A stretch of DNA of 36,606 bases from Candidatus Wallbacteria bacterium. Lineage in GTDB: Bacteria > Muiribacteriota > JAQTZZ01. The DNA lies in assembly GCA_028687545.1 (NCBI GenBank), contig JAQTZZ010000038.1, positions 1 through 36,606 on the forward strand. The letters are read 5' to 3'. The notes beneath the pieces are model-generated. The model was not told the DNA's origin. It searched no databases and saw only the letters and a list, made by a program, of their open reading frames with translations. This document shows, one piece after another, positions 25,601 through 33,063 of this stretch. Every line of letters starts with the position of its first letter. Positions within the stretch are counted from its first letter, which is position 1. The position numbers and the translations under genes were made by a program.

Positions 25601-26565
25601 AAAAGGGAGTGATCCTGGAACGCTACAACCAGCTCGATGAAGCCAGGAAAAGTTTCCAGGAAGCCGCCCTGCTGGATTTCAGCTTCAGGGACGTGGCGAA
25701 GCGGGTCGAACAGATCAATCGTAAGCTTGACATTAACAGGACATTCATAGTCCGGAAGGACATCGCAGAAATCCTGAGGGAAAAATACCCGACCCTTGAA
25801 AAAATGGGAAGGGGTGGATTGAGTGAAGTCTATCTGGCATCGGAAAGCGTTGGAGGCGGTCAGGTAGCTCTGAAAGTTCTGCTGCCGGAATTCATCAATG
25901 ACGAAGAAATCAGATCCAGATTCCAGAGAGAAGCTGAAGCTACATTAAAACTTTCTCATGAAAACATCCGGAAGGTTCTGAAAGTCGAAGCGAGCGGGCT
26001 GATCTATCTTGTGATGGAATTCGTGGAAGGTTCGACTCTTAAAGAGGAAATCTGCTCCAGGGATAATCTGCCGGAAGCTGAAGCTGTCAGGATCGCGCTG
26101 GGGATACTTGCAGGGCTTGAATATGCCCATGAAAACGGGATTATGCACCGTGACGTCAAGCCTGAAAACATCATTCTGGGAAAAGGTGGTGCAGTCAAGC
26201 TGCTGGATTTCGGCCTGGCCAGATTCGAAGAGGAGATCAGTCGGACCCGGATCGGAGTGGTGATGGGAACCAGGTCCTATATGTCCCCTGAGCAGATCAG
26301 AGGAGAATCAGTGGACCTAAGGTCCGATATTTATTCATTCGGATGCACCCTCTACGAGATGGTTACCGGGCAACCCCCATTTTCCTCGGGTGACATCGCT
26401 TATCAGCATCTCAATCTCAAGCCTGTCTCTCCCAAGCGTTTGAACCCGGAGTTGACGGATAAACTGGAGGTTGTGATTCTCAAGTGTCTGGAAAAGGAAA
26501 AGGAAAAACGATTTTCAACCGATAGGGAAATTATCAAAGAGCTTTTAAGCTTCTCCGGGAAATAA
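22660..26565 (+). CDS. TPR - transmembrane - TPR - Ser/Thr protein kinase
   Basis: This is a 1301-aa membrane protein with the kinase at its C-terminus. Residues 1-23 are a signal sequence or anchor. Residues about 28-215 hold TPRs (AIGEFQESLKINPD, ALNAYGKVLNSHPED). A transmembrane helix follows at about 244-263, flanked by positive residues (FRRP). Residues about 285-1030 are a long TPR-like superhelix. The Hanks-type kinase spans about 1035-1300: GRGGLSEVY, VALK (ATP lysine near 1072), HRDVKPEN (near 1162), DFGLA (near 1182) and SPEQ, all intact. If the first helix is cleaved or crosses, the N-terminal TPRs lie outside and the kinase inside. Most bacterial kinases of this class have the opposite domain order. 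Substrates are unknown. Confidence 0.88.
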   Translation: MHQRKRLILSVYCLLLFFLAQGFLTPGEIKRARTFFENGIARLNETKYSEAIGEFQESLKINPDQSDAHFFLGNALKISGNAEGGIKEWHEAIRLNNRWLEPRLAIAATLRELHRPAESIDELTKITLIFPEKIDIFREIGDVHFETGDYALALNAYGKVLNSHPEDLETLHRVLECYRKTGEHDLLLSTADRVLKIDNTDKSARAIIPLPVKPTLELSPVPIAPKQTRKVELEKLVEEPLVPVFVWKTLFLILIFSFLFYLFRRPLILAFLPTFEDYEAYLRMAGELFPAEPRVRLALEKVYIKRGDFHRLSELLTPLPDEEVPRQDLEKYAYYCEKAMLFDKAELVIERLTSSNAETGLLIRLAGLKVRLKKFDEAGDICYKILGKSKSEFHNLIGFLEEQQNIFETDFKFRELIGNVYFLGHEYQKAGIAFDYILDRDRENQQILVKAETCARASQNWKKAASYLTSLSALNPKNSEFYLDLAEVSFRAEKYRQAVEGLKYVLDHFGFLAQEVEKRHEQYFKEPEYRKVSLQLQELLAKSTKTGKTGKNQEQTLREMIAANPSNQDLRFKLADLLFSQQRNEDCLDALSAEELIGNRETIPRIRKLVELTVSERALLLLTRAMSEHSDLTTLISMWMKYLPAERKGCDYHQTLARLYELKGDLARSSHHLLQAYRIGGKPEAEAVHSSLKRLALAASSKNIIKYRFLNLSLELNKFQDYREGILPLLLNGPRLEKGLSLFLRGNKYCESDDAFCRNLAALVSSNPLNPILQAAYASLLSEKGDRKNARKALDKATQIWPESSCICRLKGDLLIREGMLEQGLILYDQALDAAPHNQDLRQAAGQLRERLLEKQIAEAKAILAGTALDFIPVIVFGNQVDAKPGKFYRELFPQREGKREFVQIQLGKKYLEKRMFDDCIKLVQPLTSDERPDYRLEIDLILCEAYFAKNYRDLALEKLREIEVLSAKSTPKDRVRTLYKKGVILERYNQLDEARKSFQEAALLDFSFRDVAKRVEQINRKLDINRTFIVRKDIAEILREKYPTLEKMGRGGLSEVYLASESVGGGQVALKVLLPEFINDEEIRSRFQREAEATLKLSHENIRKVLKVEASGLIYLVMEFVEGSTLKEEICSRDNLPEAEAVRIALGILAGLEYAHENGIMHRDVKPENIILGKGGAVKLLDFGLARFEEEISRTRIGVVMGTRSYMSPEQIRGESVDLRSDIYSFGCTLYEMVTGQPPFSSGDIAYQHLNLKPVSPKRLNPELTDKLEVVILKCLEKEKEKRFSTDREIIKELLSFSGK

Positions 26566-26595
26566 AAAAAACAGAGCTTCGGAGAGGAAGCCCTG
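26563..26595 (-). terminator. Rho-independent terminator of the zinc-ribbon gene
   Basis: On the minus strand cagggcttc pairs with gaagctctg (one G-U) around ctctcc and is followed at once by eight T and attt. On the plus strand the same stem has an A-C mismatch and no T-run, so the signal serves minus-strand transcription only. It starts 32 nt after the 46-aa gene. Confidence 0.8.
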
Positions 26596-26627
26596 CAAAA
26601 GTTGGGGGGAACGACTTTTGTGGGAAC

Positions 26628-26768
26628 TTAATGGATGTCTAATTTTGGCGCAGGGAAATCTTTTATTCCTCTGAAATAAACAATGAATTCGCAATTAGGG
26701 CATTTCAGGATATTAGTTTCTTTCTGAGGTACGCTTACCAGTTTTTTGTGGCAGAGGGGACAAACCAT
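26628..26768 (-). CDS. Small zinc-ribbon protein
   Basis: This 46-aa protein has two CxxC knuckles, MVCPLCHKKL near the start and LKCPNCEFIVYF in the middle, a compact zinc ribbon, followed by GIKDFPAPKLDIH. gagg lies seven nt before the ATG, and a clear minus-strand terminator follows, so it is a real single-gene unit despite its size. It lies between the kinase gene and the divergent purD promoter. Such mini-ribbons may bind nucleic acid or another protein; the role here is unknown. Confidence 0.8.
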   Translation of the reverse strand: MVCPLCHKKLVSVPQKETNILKCPNCEFIVYFRGIKDFPAPKLDIH

Positions 26769-26849
26769 ATTAATACCTCGCTATTTCATTTTTCGACATG
26801 AATGGTATCGGTGGAAAAAAAAATAACCTTAGAGGTATTGGTAATTTAA

Positions 26850-26878
26850 TTTACATTTTTTCCTATTTTTCTTATAAT
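26850..26878 (+). promoter_or_regulatory. Strong sigma70-type promoter of the purD unit
   Basis: TTTACA (26850-26855) and TATAAT (26873-26878) are separated by exactly 17 nt, in an A/T-rich context, with the ATG 69 nt beyond the -10. The next upstream plus-strand gene ends at 26565. This would drive purD and the four closely spaced genes behind it. Confidence 0.8.
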
Positions 26879-26892
26879 CAGGAAAGAATCAG

Positions 26893-26904
26893 GCGGTCGA
26901 CCGC
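26893..26904. promoter_or_regulatory. 12-bp palindrome at the purD transcription start
   Basis: gcggtcgaccgc is a perfect palindrome placed about 8-20 nt after the expected transcription start. It could be an operator or a short leader hairpin. It does not match the known PurR box. Confidence 0.35.
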
Positions 26905-26947
26905 TAATTCGCAATTTTGTTTCAGGTAAAAAAAGGAGAGGATCAGT

Positions 26948-28207
26948 ATGAGAATACTTGTATTGGGTAGGGGAGGCAGGGAACATGCCATTGTCTGGAA
27001 AGTCTCCCGGAGTCCTCTGGTGAAGAAAATTTACTGTGCAACGGGCAATTCGGGGATTGCTGAACTGGCAGAACTGGTGGATATCAAGGCCGAAGACATC
27101 AACGGCCTGCTCAAGTTTGCCGAACAGAAAAAAATCGACTTGACTCTTGTCGGTCCCGAGGTTTCCCTAACCGAAGGGATTGTAGACCTCTTCCACGAAC
27201 ATGGGCTCAAGATTCTCGGCCCCACTAAAAATGTCGCCAGACTTGAAGGATCAAAAGCCTTTGCCAAGAGGCTGATGATGAAATATGACATCCCCACCGC
27301 CAGATTCGGAGCTTTTTCTGATGAACAGGAAGCTTTCAAATACATAGAGAAAGTGGGAGCTCCACTTGTTGTTAGAGCAGACGGTCTTTCGGCAGGAAAG
27401 GGCATCATCATCGCCAAGGACGAGATCACTGCCAAACTTGCCGTCAATGTGATGATCAAGGACAGAATCTTCGGCGATGCCGGCCGGACGGTAGTGTTAG
27501 AAGAATATCTGATGGGCCAGGAAATCTCCTGTTTTCTGTTCATCCACAAGAACAAGGTGCTCAGCTTTACCACCTGCGAGGATTACAAGCGAGCTTACGA
27601 CGGCAATCGGGGACCGAATACAGGAGGCATGGGAGCGTTTTCCCCATCCAACAAAGTTGATGCTGCCCTGGAAAAGAAGATCGAGAAAGAGATCTTCAAA
27701 CCTGTGATTACAGCAATGAAGAAAGAAGGCATGGAATACAGCGGAGTGATGTTTGTGAGCCTGATCCTGTCGGAAGACGGTACCCCAAAGGTTACCGAAT
27801 TCAATCTGCGTTTCAACGACCCTCTGACCCAGGTTGTGCTGCCACGCCTTAACGCGGACCTGGTGGAAGTGGTGCTCGGCATTCTCAATGACGATACAAA
27901 AAAACTCAAGATTGAATGGGATAAGCGGTCCTGCCTGAACGTGGTCGGTGTTTCTGAAGGATACCCTCTTAAATACAGTACAGGTCATGTGATTACCGGA
28001 CTTGACAAGGTGTCCTGCTCTCCCGATCTGCACCTCTTCCATGCCGGCACTAAGAATCATAACGGGAATCTGGTCACAGGTGGCGGACGCGTGTTCGATA
28101 TCACCTCGATCGGGAAGAGCATTGAGGAGGCCAGAAAAAAAGTTTACGAGGAAATCAAGAAGGTCTGCTATTCCGGTATTCATTACCGCAAAGACATCGG
28201 GATATAG
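26948..28207 (+). CDS. purD: Phosphoribosylamine-glycine ligase (GAR synthetase)
   Basis: PurD is the second enzyme of purine synthesis and joins glycine to 5-phosphoribosylamine with ATP. This 419-aa, full-length ATP-grasp protein shows MRILVLGRGGREHAIVWK, LVGPEVSLTEGIVD, SKAFAKRLMMKYDIPTA, ADGLSAGKGIII, EEYLMGQEISCF, DYKRAYDGNRGPNTGGMGAFSP and EFNLRFNDPLTQ. The ribosome site aggagagg is strong. It is first behind the promoter at 26850, and the single-AAA ATPase gene begins 10 nt after it. No other pur genes are in the window, so this is an isolated purine gene in a mixed operon. Confidence 0.97.
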   Translation: MRILVLGRGGREHAIVWKVSRSPLVKKIYCATGNSGIAELAELVDIKAEDINGLLKFAEQKKIDLTLVGPEVSLTEGIVDLFHEHGLKILGPTKNVARLEGSKAFAKRLMMKYDIPTARFGAFSDEQEAFKYIEKVGAPLVVRADGLSAGKGIIIAKDEITAKLAVNVMIKDRIFGDAGRTVVLEEYLMGQEISCFLFIHKNKVLSFTTCEDYKRAYDGNRGPNTGGMGAFSPSNKVDAALEKKIEKEIFKPVITAMKKEGMEYSGVMFVSLILSEDGTPKVTEFNLRFNDPLTQVVLPRLNADLVEVVLGILNDDTKKLKIEWDKRSCLNVVGVSEGYPLKYSTGHVITGLDKVSCSPDLHLFHAGTKNHNGNLVTGGGRVFDITSIGKSIEEARKKVYEEIKKVCYSGIHYRKDIGI

Positions 28208-28217
28208 GAGGGGGGAA

Positions 28218-29630
28218 ATGAGCAGCAAAGGCGAAGTCCATATGAAGTTCTGCGAATCCCTGGACCGTTTCGTCGAAATCAGACGATTCACCGACGAGGA
28301 AGTCCAGAAGATTTTCCAGAATATAAAGATCACAGACAAGAAATCATACAAGAGGCTGATCATCAGCACTGCGGTCGTTAATTATCTCGACGAGATCGCA
28401 CCGCTGATCTTCGGAAATAACAATTACTCTCTCTTTGGTGAAATCACTGAGCAGGAGCTTTACAACCTATGCATCCAGGTCAATCCGGAGCTGGACATCA
28501 AGAAGGTCACCATCACCATCAAGAAGGACAACGAGGATCAGAACATCCCGTTGCTTGACAACCTTCCGGAGGGCGGCATCGATGTCTCTGAACGTTTCAT
28601 CAACATGGAGAAATATCTCAAGAAACGGATCATCGGCCAGGATGAAGCCGTAGGGCTGGTATCTCAGGCCATCCGCAAGGCGCACGTAGGGTTGCGCAAC
28701 CCGGATAAACCGATTGGAAGCTTCATGTTCGCAGGGCAGACAGGCGTGGGAAAGACTGAGCTCGCCAAAGTGCTGGCGGAATTTCTCTTCGGCGACGAGA
28801 AGGAACTGGTCCGGGTCGACTGCTCCGAATATTCCCAGAGCCATGAATATGCCAAACTGATCGGTGCTCCTCCGGGATACATCGGACATAAGGAAGGCGG
28901 CTTTCTCACCGAGGCCATCAAGAACAAGCCCAAAGCTGTGGTGCTGTTCGATGAAATCGAGAAGGCTCATCCGAAGGTCCACAATATTCTGCTCCAGATC
29001 ATGGACGATGGAATCCTGACCGACAGCCAGGGAGAACTTATTTCGTTCAAGGATTGTGTGAGTATCCTCACCACCAATGTGGGAGTGGAAGAATTCAGGG
29101 AACTGGACAAGGTGATCGGATTCGGTTCGGATGCCATGAAAAAGGATCATCAGGTCAGAGTCAAGGAAACAGTAAGGGCATTGGAAAAGATTTTTCCACC
29201 TGAATTTCTGAACCGCGTAGATGAGATTGTCACTTTCAAGGCTCTGGACAAGAGCAATATGATTGACATCCTGGAGATACAATTGCGCGAGGTCCTCATC
29301 AGGCTGAATAAACTGGGCATCGAAATCGACATGGGCACTGAAGTCAGGGAATTCATAGTGGAGTTGGGAAGCAATGTCAAGTACGGAGCCAGACCCTTGA
29401 AGAGAGCCGTGAAAAACCTGGTGGAAAATCCTCTGGCAGAAGGCATTCTGGAAGGCAGATTCAAAAAAAGCGACAAGATGAGGGCTTTCGTGGATGCTGA
29501 AAGCAGGGAACAGAAAATCATCAAATACGAAGTGGTTGCCGGCGGGACCCCGAGCCTCGAAAAAGACGGCGTGGAACCGGAAAAAGAAAAAGAGAAGAAA
29601 AAAAGCTCCAGGAAGAAGGAAAAGGCCTGA
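28218..29630 (+). CDS. Single-AAA ClpC/ClpX-type ATPase with novel N-terminal region
   Basis: This 470-aa AAA+ unfoldase-like protein equals only the second ATPase module of ClpC/ClpB. Residues 1-135 are not a Clp-N domain. They are a charged mixed region (FTDEEVQKIFQNIKI, ISTAVVNYLDEIAPLIFG) I do not recognise. The AAA part has IGQDEAV, Walker A GQTGVGKTEL (near 172), pore loop APPGYIGHKEGG, Walker B VVLFDEIEKAHP (near 242), sensor 1 TTNVG, Arg finger region FLNRVDEIV and sensor 2 GARPLKRAV (near 390), all intact. The Lys/Glu-rich tail (EKEKEKKKSSRKK) is disordered. ATG 28218 has aggagggggg; the longer frame in purD is discarded. No ClpP-binding IGF/LGF loop was identified. Confidence 0.88.
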   Translation: MSSKGEVHMKFCESLDRFVEIRRFTDEEVQKIFQNIKITDKKSYKRLIISTAVVNYLDEIAPLIFGNNNYSLFGEITEQELYNLCIQVNPELDIKKVTITIKKDNEDQNIPLLDNLPEGGIDVSERFINMEKYLKKRIIGQDEAVGLVSQAIRKAHVGLRNPDKPIGSFMFAGQTGVGKTELAKVLAEFLFGDEKELVRVDCSEYSQSHEYAKLIGAPPGYIGHKEGGFLTEAIKNKPKAVVLFDEIEKAHPKVHNILLQIMDDGILTDSQGELISFKDCVSILTTNVGVEEFRELDKVIGFGSDAMKKDHQVRVKETVRALEKIFPPEFLNRVDEIVTFKALDKSNMIDILEIQLREVLIRLNKLGIEIDMGTEVREFIVELGSNVKYGARPLKRAVKNLVENPLAEGILEGRFKKSDKMRAFVDAESREQKIIKYEVVAGGTPSLEKDGVEPEKEKEKKKSSRKKEKA

Positions 29631-30157
29631 TGCTTTACAAAAACCAGGAACAGATCGAATATTGCCTGCAGCGCATGGGCTATCAGATATTGGAAGAGAC
29701 GCTTCCCGACAAGCTGGCACTGATTGGGATCAAGGAACGGGGCCTTCCACTCGCCAAGAGGCTGAAGCGGAATCTGGAAAAAATCGTGGGCTGCGAAATA
29801 CTGCTGGGAGAATTGAACATTTCCCTTTATCAGAATGACCTGAGCCTGCTTTCCACCGGCCCGATCATTCATGACGTGGAAATCCCGTTCGGCATCGGCG
29901 GCCGGGAACTGGTCCTGGTGGACGATGTCCTGATCACAGGACAGACTGCGCACGCTGCAATCGACGCTATCCAGGATCTTGGACACCCGGCCAGGATCAG
30001 ATTCGCCTGCCTGGTGGACGTGAAGCGCAGAGAACTGCCTATCTACGCCGACTATGTGGGCTGGAAGCTCCGCCTGACTCGTGACGAGCAATTGATTTTC
30101 AAAATATCGGAGATCGACAAAGAAGAAGGTATCTGGGTCGAACCCATCAAGAGGTGA
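29630..30157 (+). CDS. pyrR: PyrR-like phosphoribosyltransferase
   Basis: This 175-aa type I phosphoribosyltransferase is closest to PyrR, the bifunctional uracil phosphoribosyltransferase and RNA-binding attenuator of pyrimidine genes. It has ALIGIKERGLPLAKRL, LGELNISLYQNDL, the PRPP loop LVLVDDVLITGQT and LVDVKRRELPIYADYVGWKL. In the loop Gln replaces the usual Arg of TGRT, and VDRGHRELP has become VDVKRRELP, so catalysis or RNA binding may have changed. The ATG overlaps the stop of the ATPase gene by one nt. No pyrimidine genes and no PyrR-binding leader were seen nearby, so a new partner in this operon is possible. Confidence 0.83.
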   Translation: MLYKNQEQIEYCLQRMGYQILEETLPDKLALIGIKERGLPLAKRLKRNLEKIVGCEILLGELNISLYQNDLSLLSTGPIIHDVEIPFGIGGRELVLVDDVLITGQTAHAAIDAIQDLGHPARIRFACLVDVKRRELPIYADYVGWKLRLTRDEQLIFKISEIDKEEGIWVEPIKR

Positions 30158-30159
30158 TA

Positions 30160-32175
30160 TTGGAGAACAATCTTAACGAAAATGGCATTATCGACGGGAC
30201 TGGAACCAATCCCCAGCAGGAACTGATCGAGCGACTGGCAGCAGTTTCCTGGCAGATCCGCAAGGATGCAGCTGACCGGCTTTCCAAATACGGCGATAAA
30301 GTGATTCCTGACCTGATCAAATCCCTCAATTCCCAGAATGACGATCAGAGATTCTGGGCACTGGTGGCTCTTTCCAAGATCAGCACCGATAATGCCATGA
30401 AGCCTTTGTACAAGCTGTGCAAAGTGCGCGATGAAACTTTAAAGAGTTACGCCACTGTTGCCCTGGGCCATTCCTCTCATCGGGATGCCGTACCTACCCT
30501 GATCCTGCTTTTGAATGACCCGGACTGGAGGGTATGCAACGGTGCCGTCAATTCTCTGGTGATGCAGGGAAACAAGGTGATTGAACCGCTGATCCAGGCC
30601 TTGAAGAGCGCGAGCTACAATGCCGCTTTCTGGATCACCAAGGTATTGAGCAGGCTCGGGGATGAAGGAATCGAGGTGCTGGTCACATTTTCCCGCTTTA
30701 AGAGCAAGAACATCCGGATGCTGGTAGCAGAGGCGCTCGGGGAATCGGAGAATCCCCGGGCCATCAAGGCTTTGCTGAATTTATTGAAAGACGAGCATTG
30801 GATGGTGCGGCAGAGTACAGTCGATTCACTGATCAAGCTGGGGGACAAAGTAATTGAGTATCTGATATTTTTTTTAAAGAGTGAAAAGGAAAACATGCTG
30901 CCTTTTGTGGAAAAGGTTTTTTCCGGGATGGGTGAATACAGGATCGGTCCGCTGGTGAACCTGCTGAAACACGAAGACAGGGAAGTCAGGATACTGGCGG
31001 CAGACGCTCTCGGTAAAACCAACAATTCCAAGGCCGTCAAACCGCTGATCGGAGCTCTGAGCGACAAGGTCTGGCTGGTGCGCAAAGCTGCTGCAATGGG
31101 TCTTTCACAGATCAAGGATCTGCCTCTTGAGGATCTGGTGAAATCGCTTTCTTCCGGCGAGGACAATGTCAGATTCTGGGTCGCAGCGATCTTAGGTGAA
31201 GTAGGCGAACGCGCCATAGAACCGCTGCTCAAGATGCTCACCGCACCCGAAAAGGAACTGCGCTTCTATTCAGCTCAGGCCCTGGGCAAGATCCGGGACG
31301 ACAGGGTTGTGATCAACCTGGTGAATGCGCTGCAGGACGAATCCTGGACTGTCCGCAACAAAGTGTCTGAATCTCTGATTGATCTGGGGGATGTTTCCCT
31401 GATTCCTGTAATGAAATCACTCATGTCCCAGAATGAAGACCGCAGATTCTGGGCTAAAAAGGTGATCGAAGTGATCGGGCCTCAGGAGCTGGATCAGATC
31501 CTGGAGATAATTTCAAATTCCCGCGATTCCGAATTGCGCTATTTCGCGGCCTATACACTCAGCCTGATCGGAAACGAACGCTGCCTGCCTTACCTGATCA
31601 ATGCTTCTCTCAATGATCCCAACGAATGGGTGAGAAAATACTCCATCACTGCGCTCTCTAAAATCAAGGATAATCGGGCCCTGGATGTGATGGCAAAACT
31701 CCTGTTCGACCTCGACGAGGATGTAGCTTACTGGACCGCGAAATCTTTCACCAATATGGGCGAGATGGCGATCGAGAAGATCCGCACGATACTCGAGGCC
31801 GGAGATCCTAAAGCTAAAAATCTGGCAATCCTGGCCCTTGGAGGGATCGGGGACAAACAGGCAGTGACCATGCTGATAGACCGGCTTGCTGAAAAAGGTC
31901 CGGAAGCTGACCGCTGCGCAGGCATTCTTGCCGCCTGCGGAGAAAAAGCAGTGCCTTACCTGATTGACTGCCTGGGCAGCACCAGAGCCGAAATGAGGGA
32001 AAATGCCTCCCGGGTTCTGATCAAGATCGGAGAGCCGGCTGAAGATGCACTGGCAGAAGCTTTGCAGAGCAACAATCAGGACATGAAATACTGGTCAGCC
32101 AAAGTGCTGCGCGAGATTAAAAAACTGAAAGACCGCGGTAAAACAAGAGAAAAAAACATTAATCTTAAGGAATAA
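30160..32175 (+). CDS. Long HEAT-repeat (PBS lyase-like) scaffold protein
   Basis: This 671-aa protein is built almost wholly of about twenty 31-residue HEAT-like repeats of the type L-x-D-x-x-W-x-V-R-x-x-A-A-x-x-L (SWQIRKDAADRLSKYG, DWRVCNGAVNSL, EHWMVRQSTVDSLIKLG, KVWLVRKAAAMGLSQI). They form a right-handed solenoid for binding proteins. Many repeats pair with a DQRFWA or NVRFWVA helix, giving an alternating pattern that implies duplication of a two-repeat block. It has no signal peptide. TTG 30160 is chosen because gaggtga sits five nt upstream; a GTG at 30154 overlapping the pyrR stop is the alternative. It is probably an adaptor for neighbouring gene products. Confidence 0.88.
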   Translation: MENNLNENGIIDGTGTNPQQELIERLAAVSWQIRKDAADRLSKYGDKVIPDLIKSLNSQNDDQRFWALVALSKISTDNAMKPLYKLCKVRDETLKSYATVALGHSSHRDAVPTLILLLNDPDWRVCNGAVNSLVMQGNKVIEPLIQALKSASYNAAFWITKVLSRLGDEGIEVLVTFSRFKSKNIRMLVAEALGESENPRAIKALLNLLKDEHWMVRQSTVDSLIKLGDKVIEYLIFFLKSEKENMLPFVEKVFSGMGEYRIGPLVNLLKHEDREVRILAADALGKTNNSKAVKPLIGALSDKVWLVRKAAAMGLSQIKDLPLEDLVKSLSSGEDNVRFWVAAILGEVGERAIEPLLKMLTAPEKELRFYSAQALGKIRDDRVVINLVNALQDESWTVRNKVSESLIDLGDVSLIPVMKSLMSQNEDRRFWAKKVIEVIGPQELDQILEIISNSRDSELRYFAAYTLSLIGNERCLPYLINASLNDPNEWVRKYSITALSKIKDNRALDVMAKLLFDLDEDVAYWTAKSFTNMGEMAIEKIRTILEAGDPKAKNLAILALGGIGDKQAVTMLIDRLAEKGPEADRCAGILAACGEKAVPYLIDCLGSTRAEMRENASRVLIKIGEPAEDALAEALQSNNQDMKYWSAKVLREIKKLKDRGKTREKNINLKE

Positions 32176-32188
32176 AGGGGATGCATTT

Positions 32189-33034
32189 ATGGAGCGGGAG
32201 AAATTCGATAAAAACCTGTCCAAGGGTACTCAACAGGAAAAATACCAGCTGCTGTATGAAGCCACCAACAACCCGAGGCAGGAGTATTTCGCAACACTGA
32301 TCAAGATGCTGTCTGAAACCGACGAGTGGCTGCGGTTGAATGCTGTGCTTGCCATCACTGCCCTCGAGAATTCCCAGGCTGTGATACCCCTTCTGGAAAC
32401 GCTGAAGAACGAGAAGAATGAGTATGTGATAGCTGCCATGCTGAAAGCCCTGGGCAAGCTTGGCAATAAAAAACTCCTGCCGTTCATTATCCCTTTTTTT
32501 CACGACAACGACAATCGCGTGGTAGCCAATGCCATCGAAGCAGTGGAATTGATCGGTGATAAATCAGTCTCTGAAAAACTAAAACCATTCCTGCATCATG
32601 ATGAGGTACGCGTGAGGGTCAACGCAGCCAAGGCTTTATGGAAATTCGGGCATACCGAAGCCATGGACGAGCTGATCACCATGCTTGCTTCCAAGGAAAC
32701 CTGGATCAGGGACAGTGTGGTCTACGCACTTGGTCAGATCAACACTCCTCAGACCCGTAAAGTGCTGTGTGAACAGCTCCCCGGTGAAGTCGAAGCCTTG
32801 AAGCTCAAAATCATTGAAGTATTAGGCAGGATCGGCGATGAACAGGCGGTTCCATGCCTCAGAGAATGCCTGAAGGACAAATCTCTGAGGGTAGCGGAGA
32901 GCGCCCAGTGGGCTCTGGCAGGCATCAATCTGCGGCGGGGTGAAAGCCACAATTGCCCGCGCTGCAGCGCAATCAACCGAAACAACAACCATTTCTGCGG
33001 TAACTGCGGAGCGACGCTGCCATTAGGGAAATAG
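32189..33034 (+). CDS. HEAT-repeat protein with C-terminal zinc ribbon
   Basis: This 281-aa protein has about seven HEAT repeats (EWLRLNAVLAITALENSQA, VRVRVNAAKALWKFG, ETWIRDSVVYALGQI, KSLRVAESAQWALAGI) and ends in a zinc ribbon CPRC...CGNCG (residues about 254-275). HEAT plus ribbon architectures are typical of protein- or nucleic-acid-binding adaptors. It follows the long HEAT protein by 13 nt with aagggg as ribosome site, and is last in the purD run; the octamer-array element begins 30 nt after it. It has no signal sequence, so it is cytoplasmic. Its target is unknown. Confidence 0.88.
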   Translation: MEREKFDKNLSKGTQQEKYQLLYEATNNPRQEYFATLIKMLSETDEWLRLNAVLAITALENSQAVIPLLETLKNEKNEYVIAAMLKALGKLGNKKLLPFIIPFFHDNDNRVVANAIEAVELIGDKSVSEKLKPFLHHDEVRVRVNAAKALWKFGHTEAMDELITMLASKETWIRDSVVYALGQINTPQTRKVLCEQLPGEVEALKLKIIEVLGRIGDEQAVPCLRECLKDKSLRVAESAQWALAGINLRRGESHNCPRCSAINRNNNHFCGNCGATLPLGK

Positions 33035-33063
33035 CGTGGCTGCTATGAGGCCATGAGTATTTT

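Noticed and set aside
26879-26947. PyrR-responsive attenuator in the purD leader
   Set aside because: No conserved PyrR-binding loop and no terminator/antiterminator pair fit in the 69-nt leader.
28002-28217. N-terminal extension of the ATPase into purD
   Set aside because: The extension overlaps the conserved end of PurD, and a strong aggagggggg site marks ATG 28218.
28467-29720. 417-aa open frame antisense to the Clp-type ATPase
   Set aside because: It lies opposite a gene with intact AAA motifs, shows no domain, and is His/Phe-rich as expected from a mirrored reading of this gene. The same holds for the frames at 29150-30091 and 27497-28369 on the minus strand.
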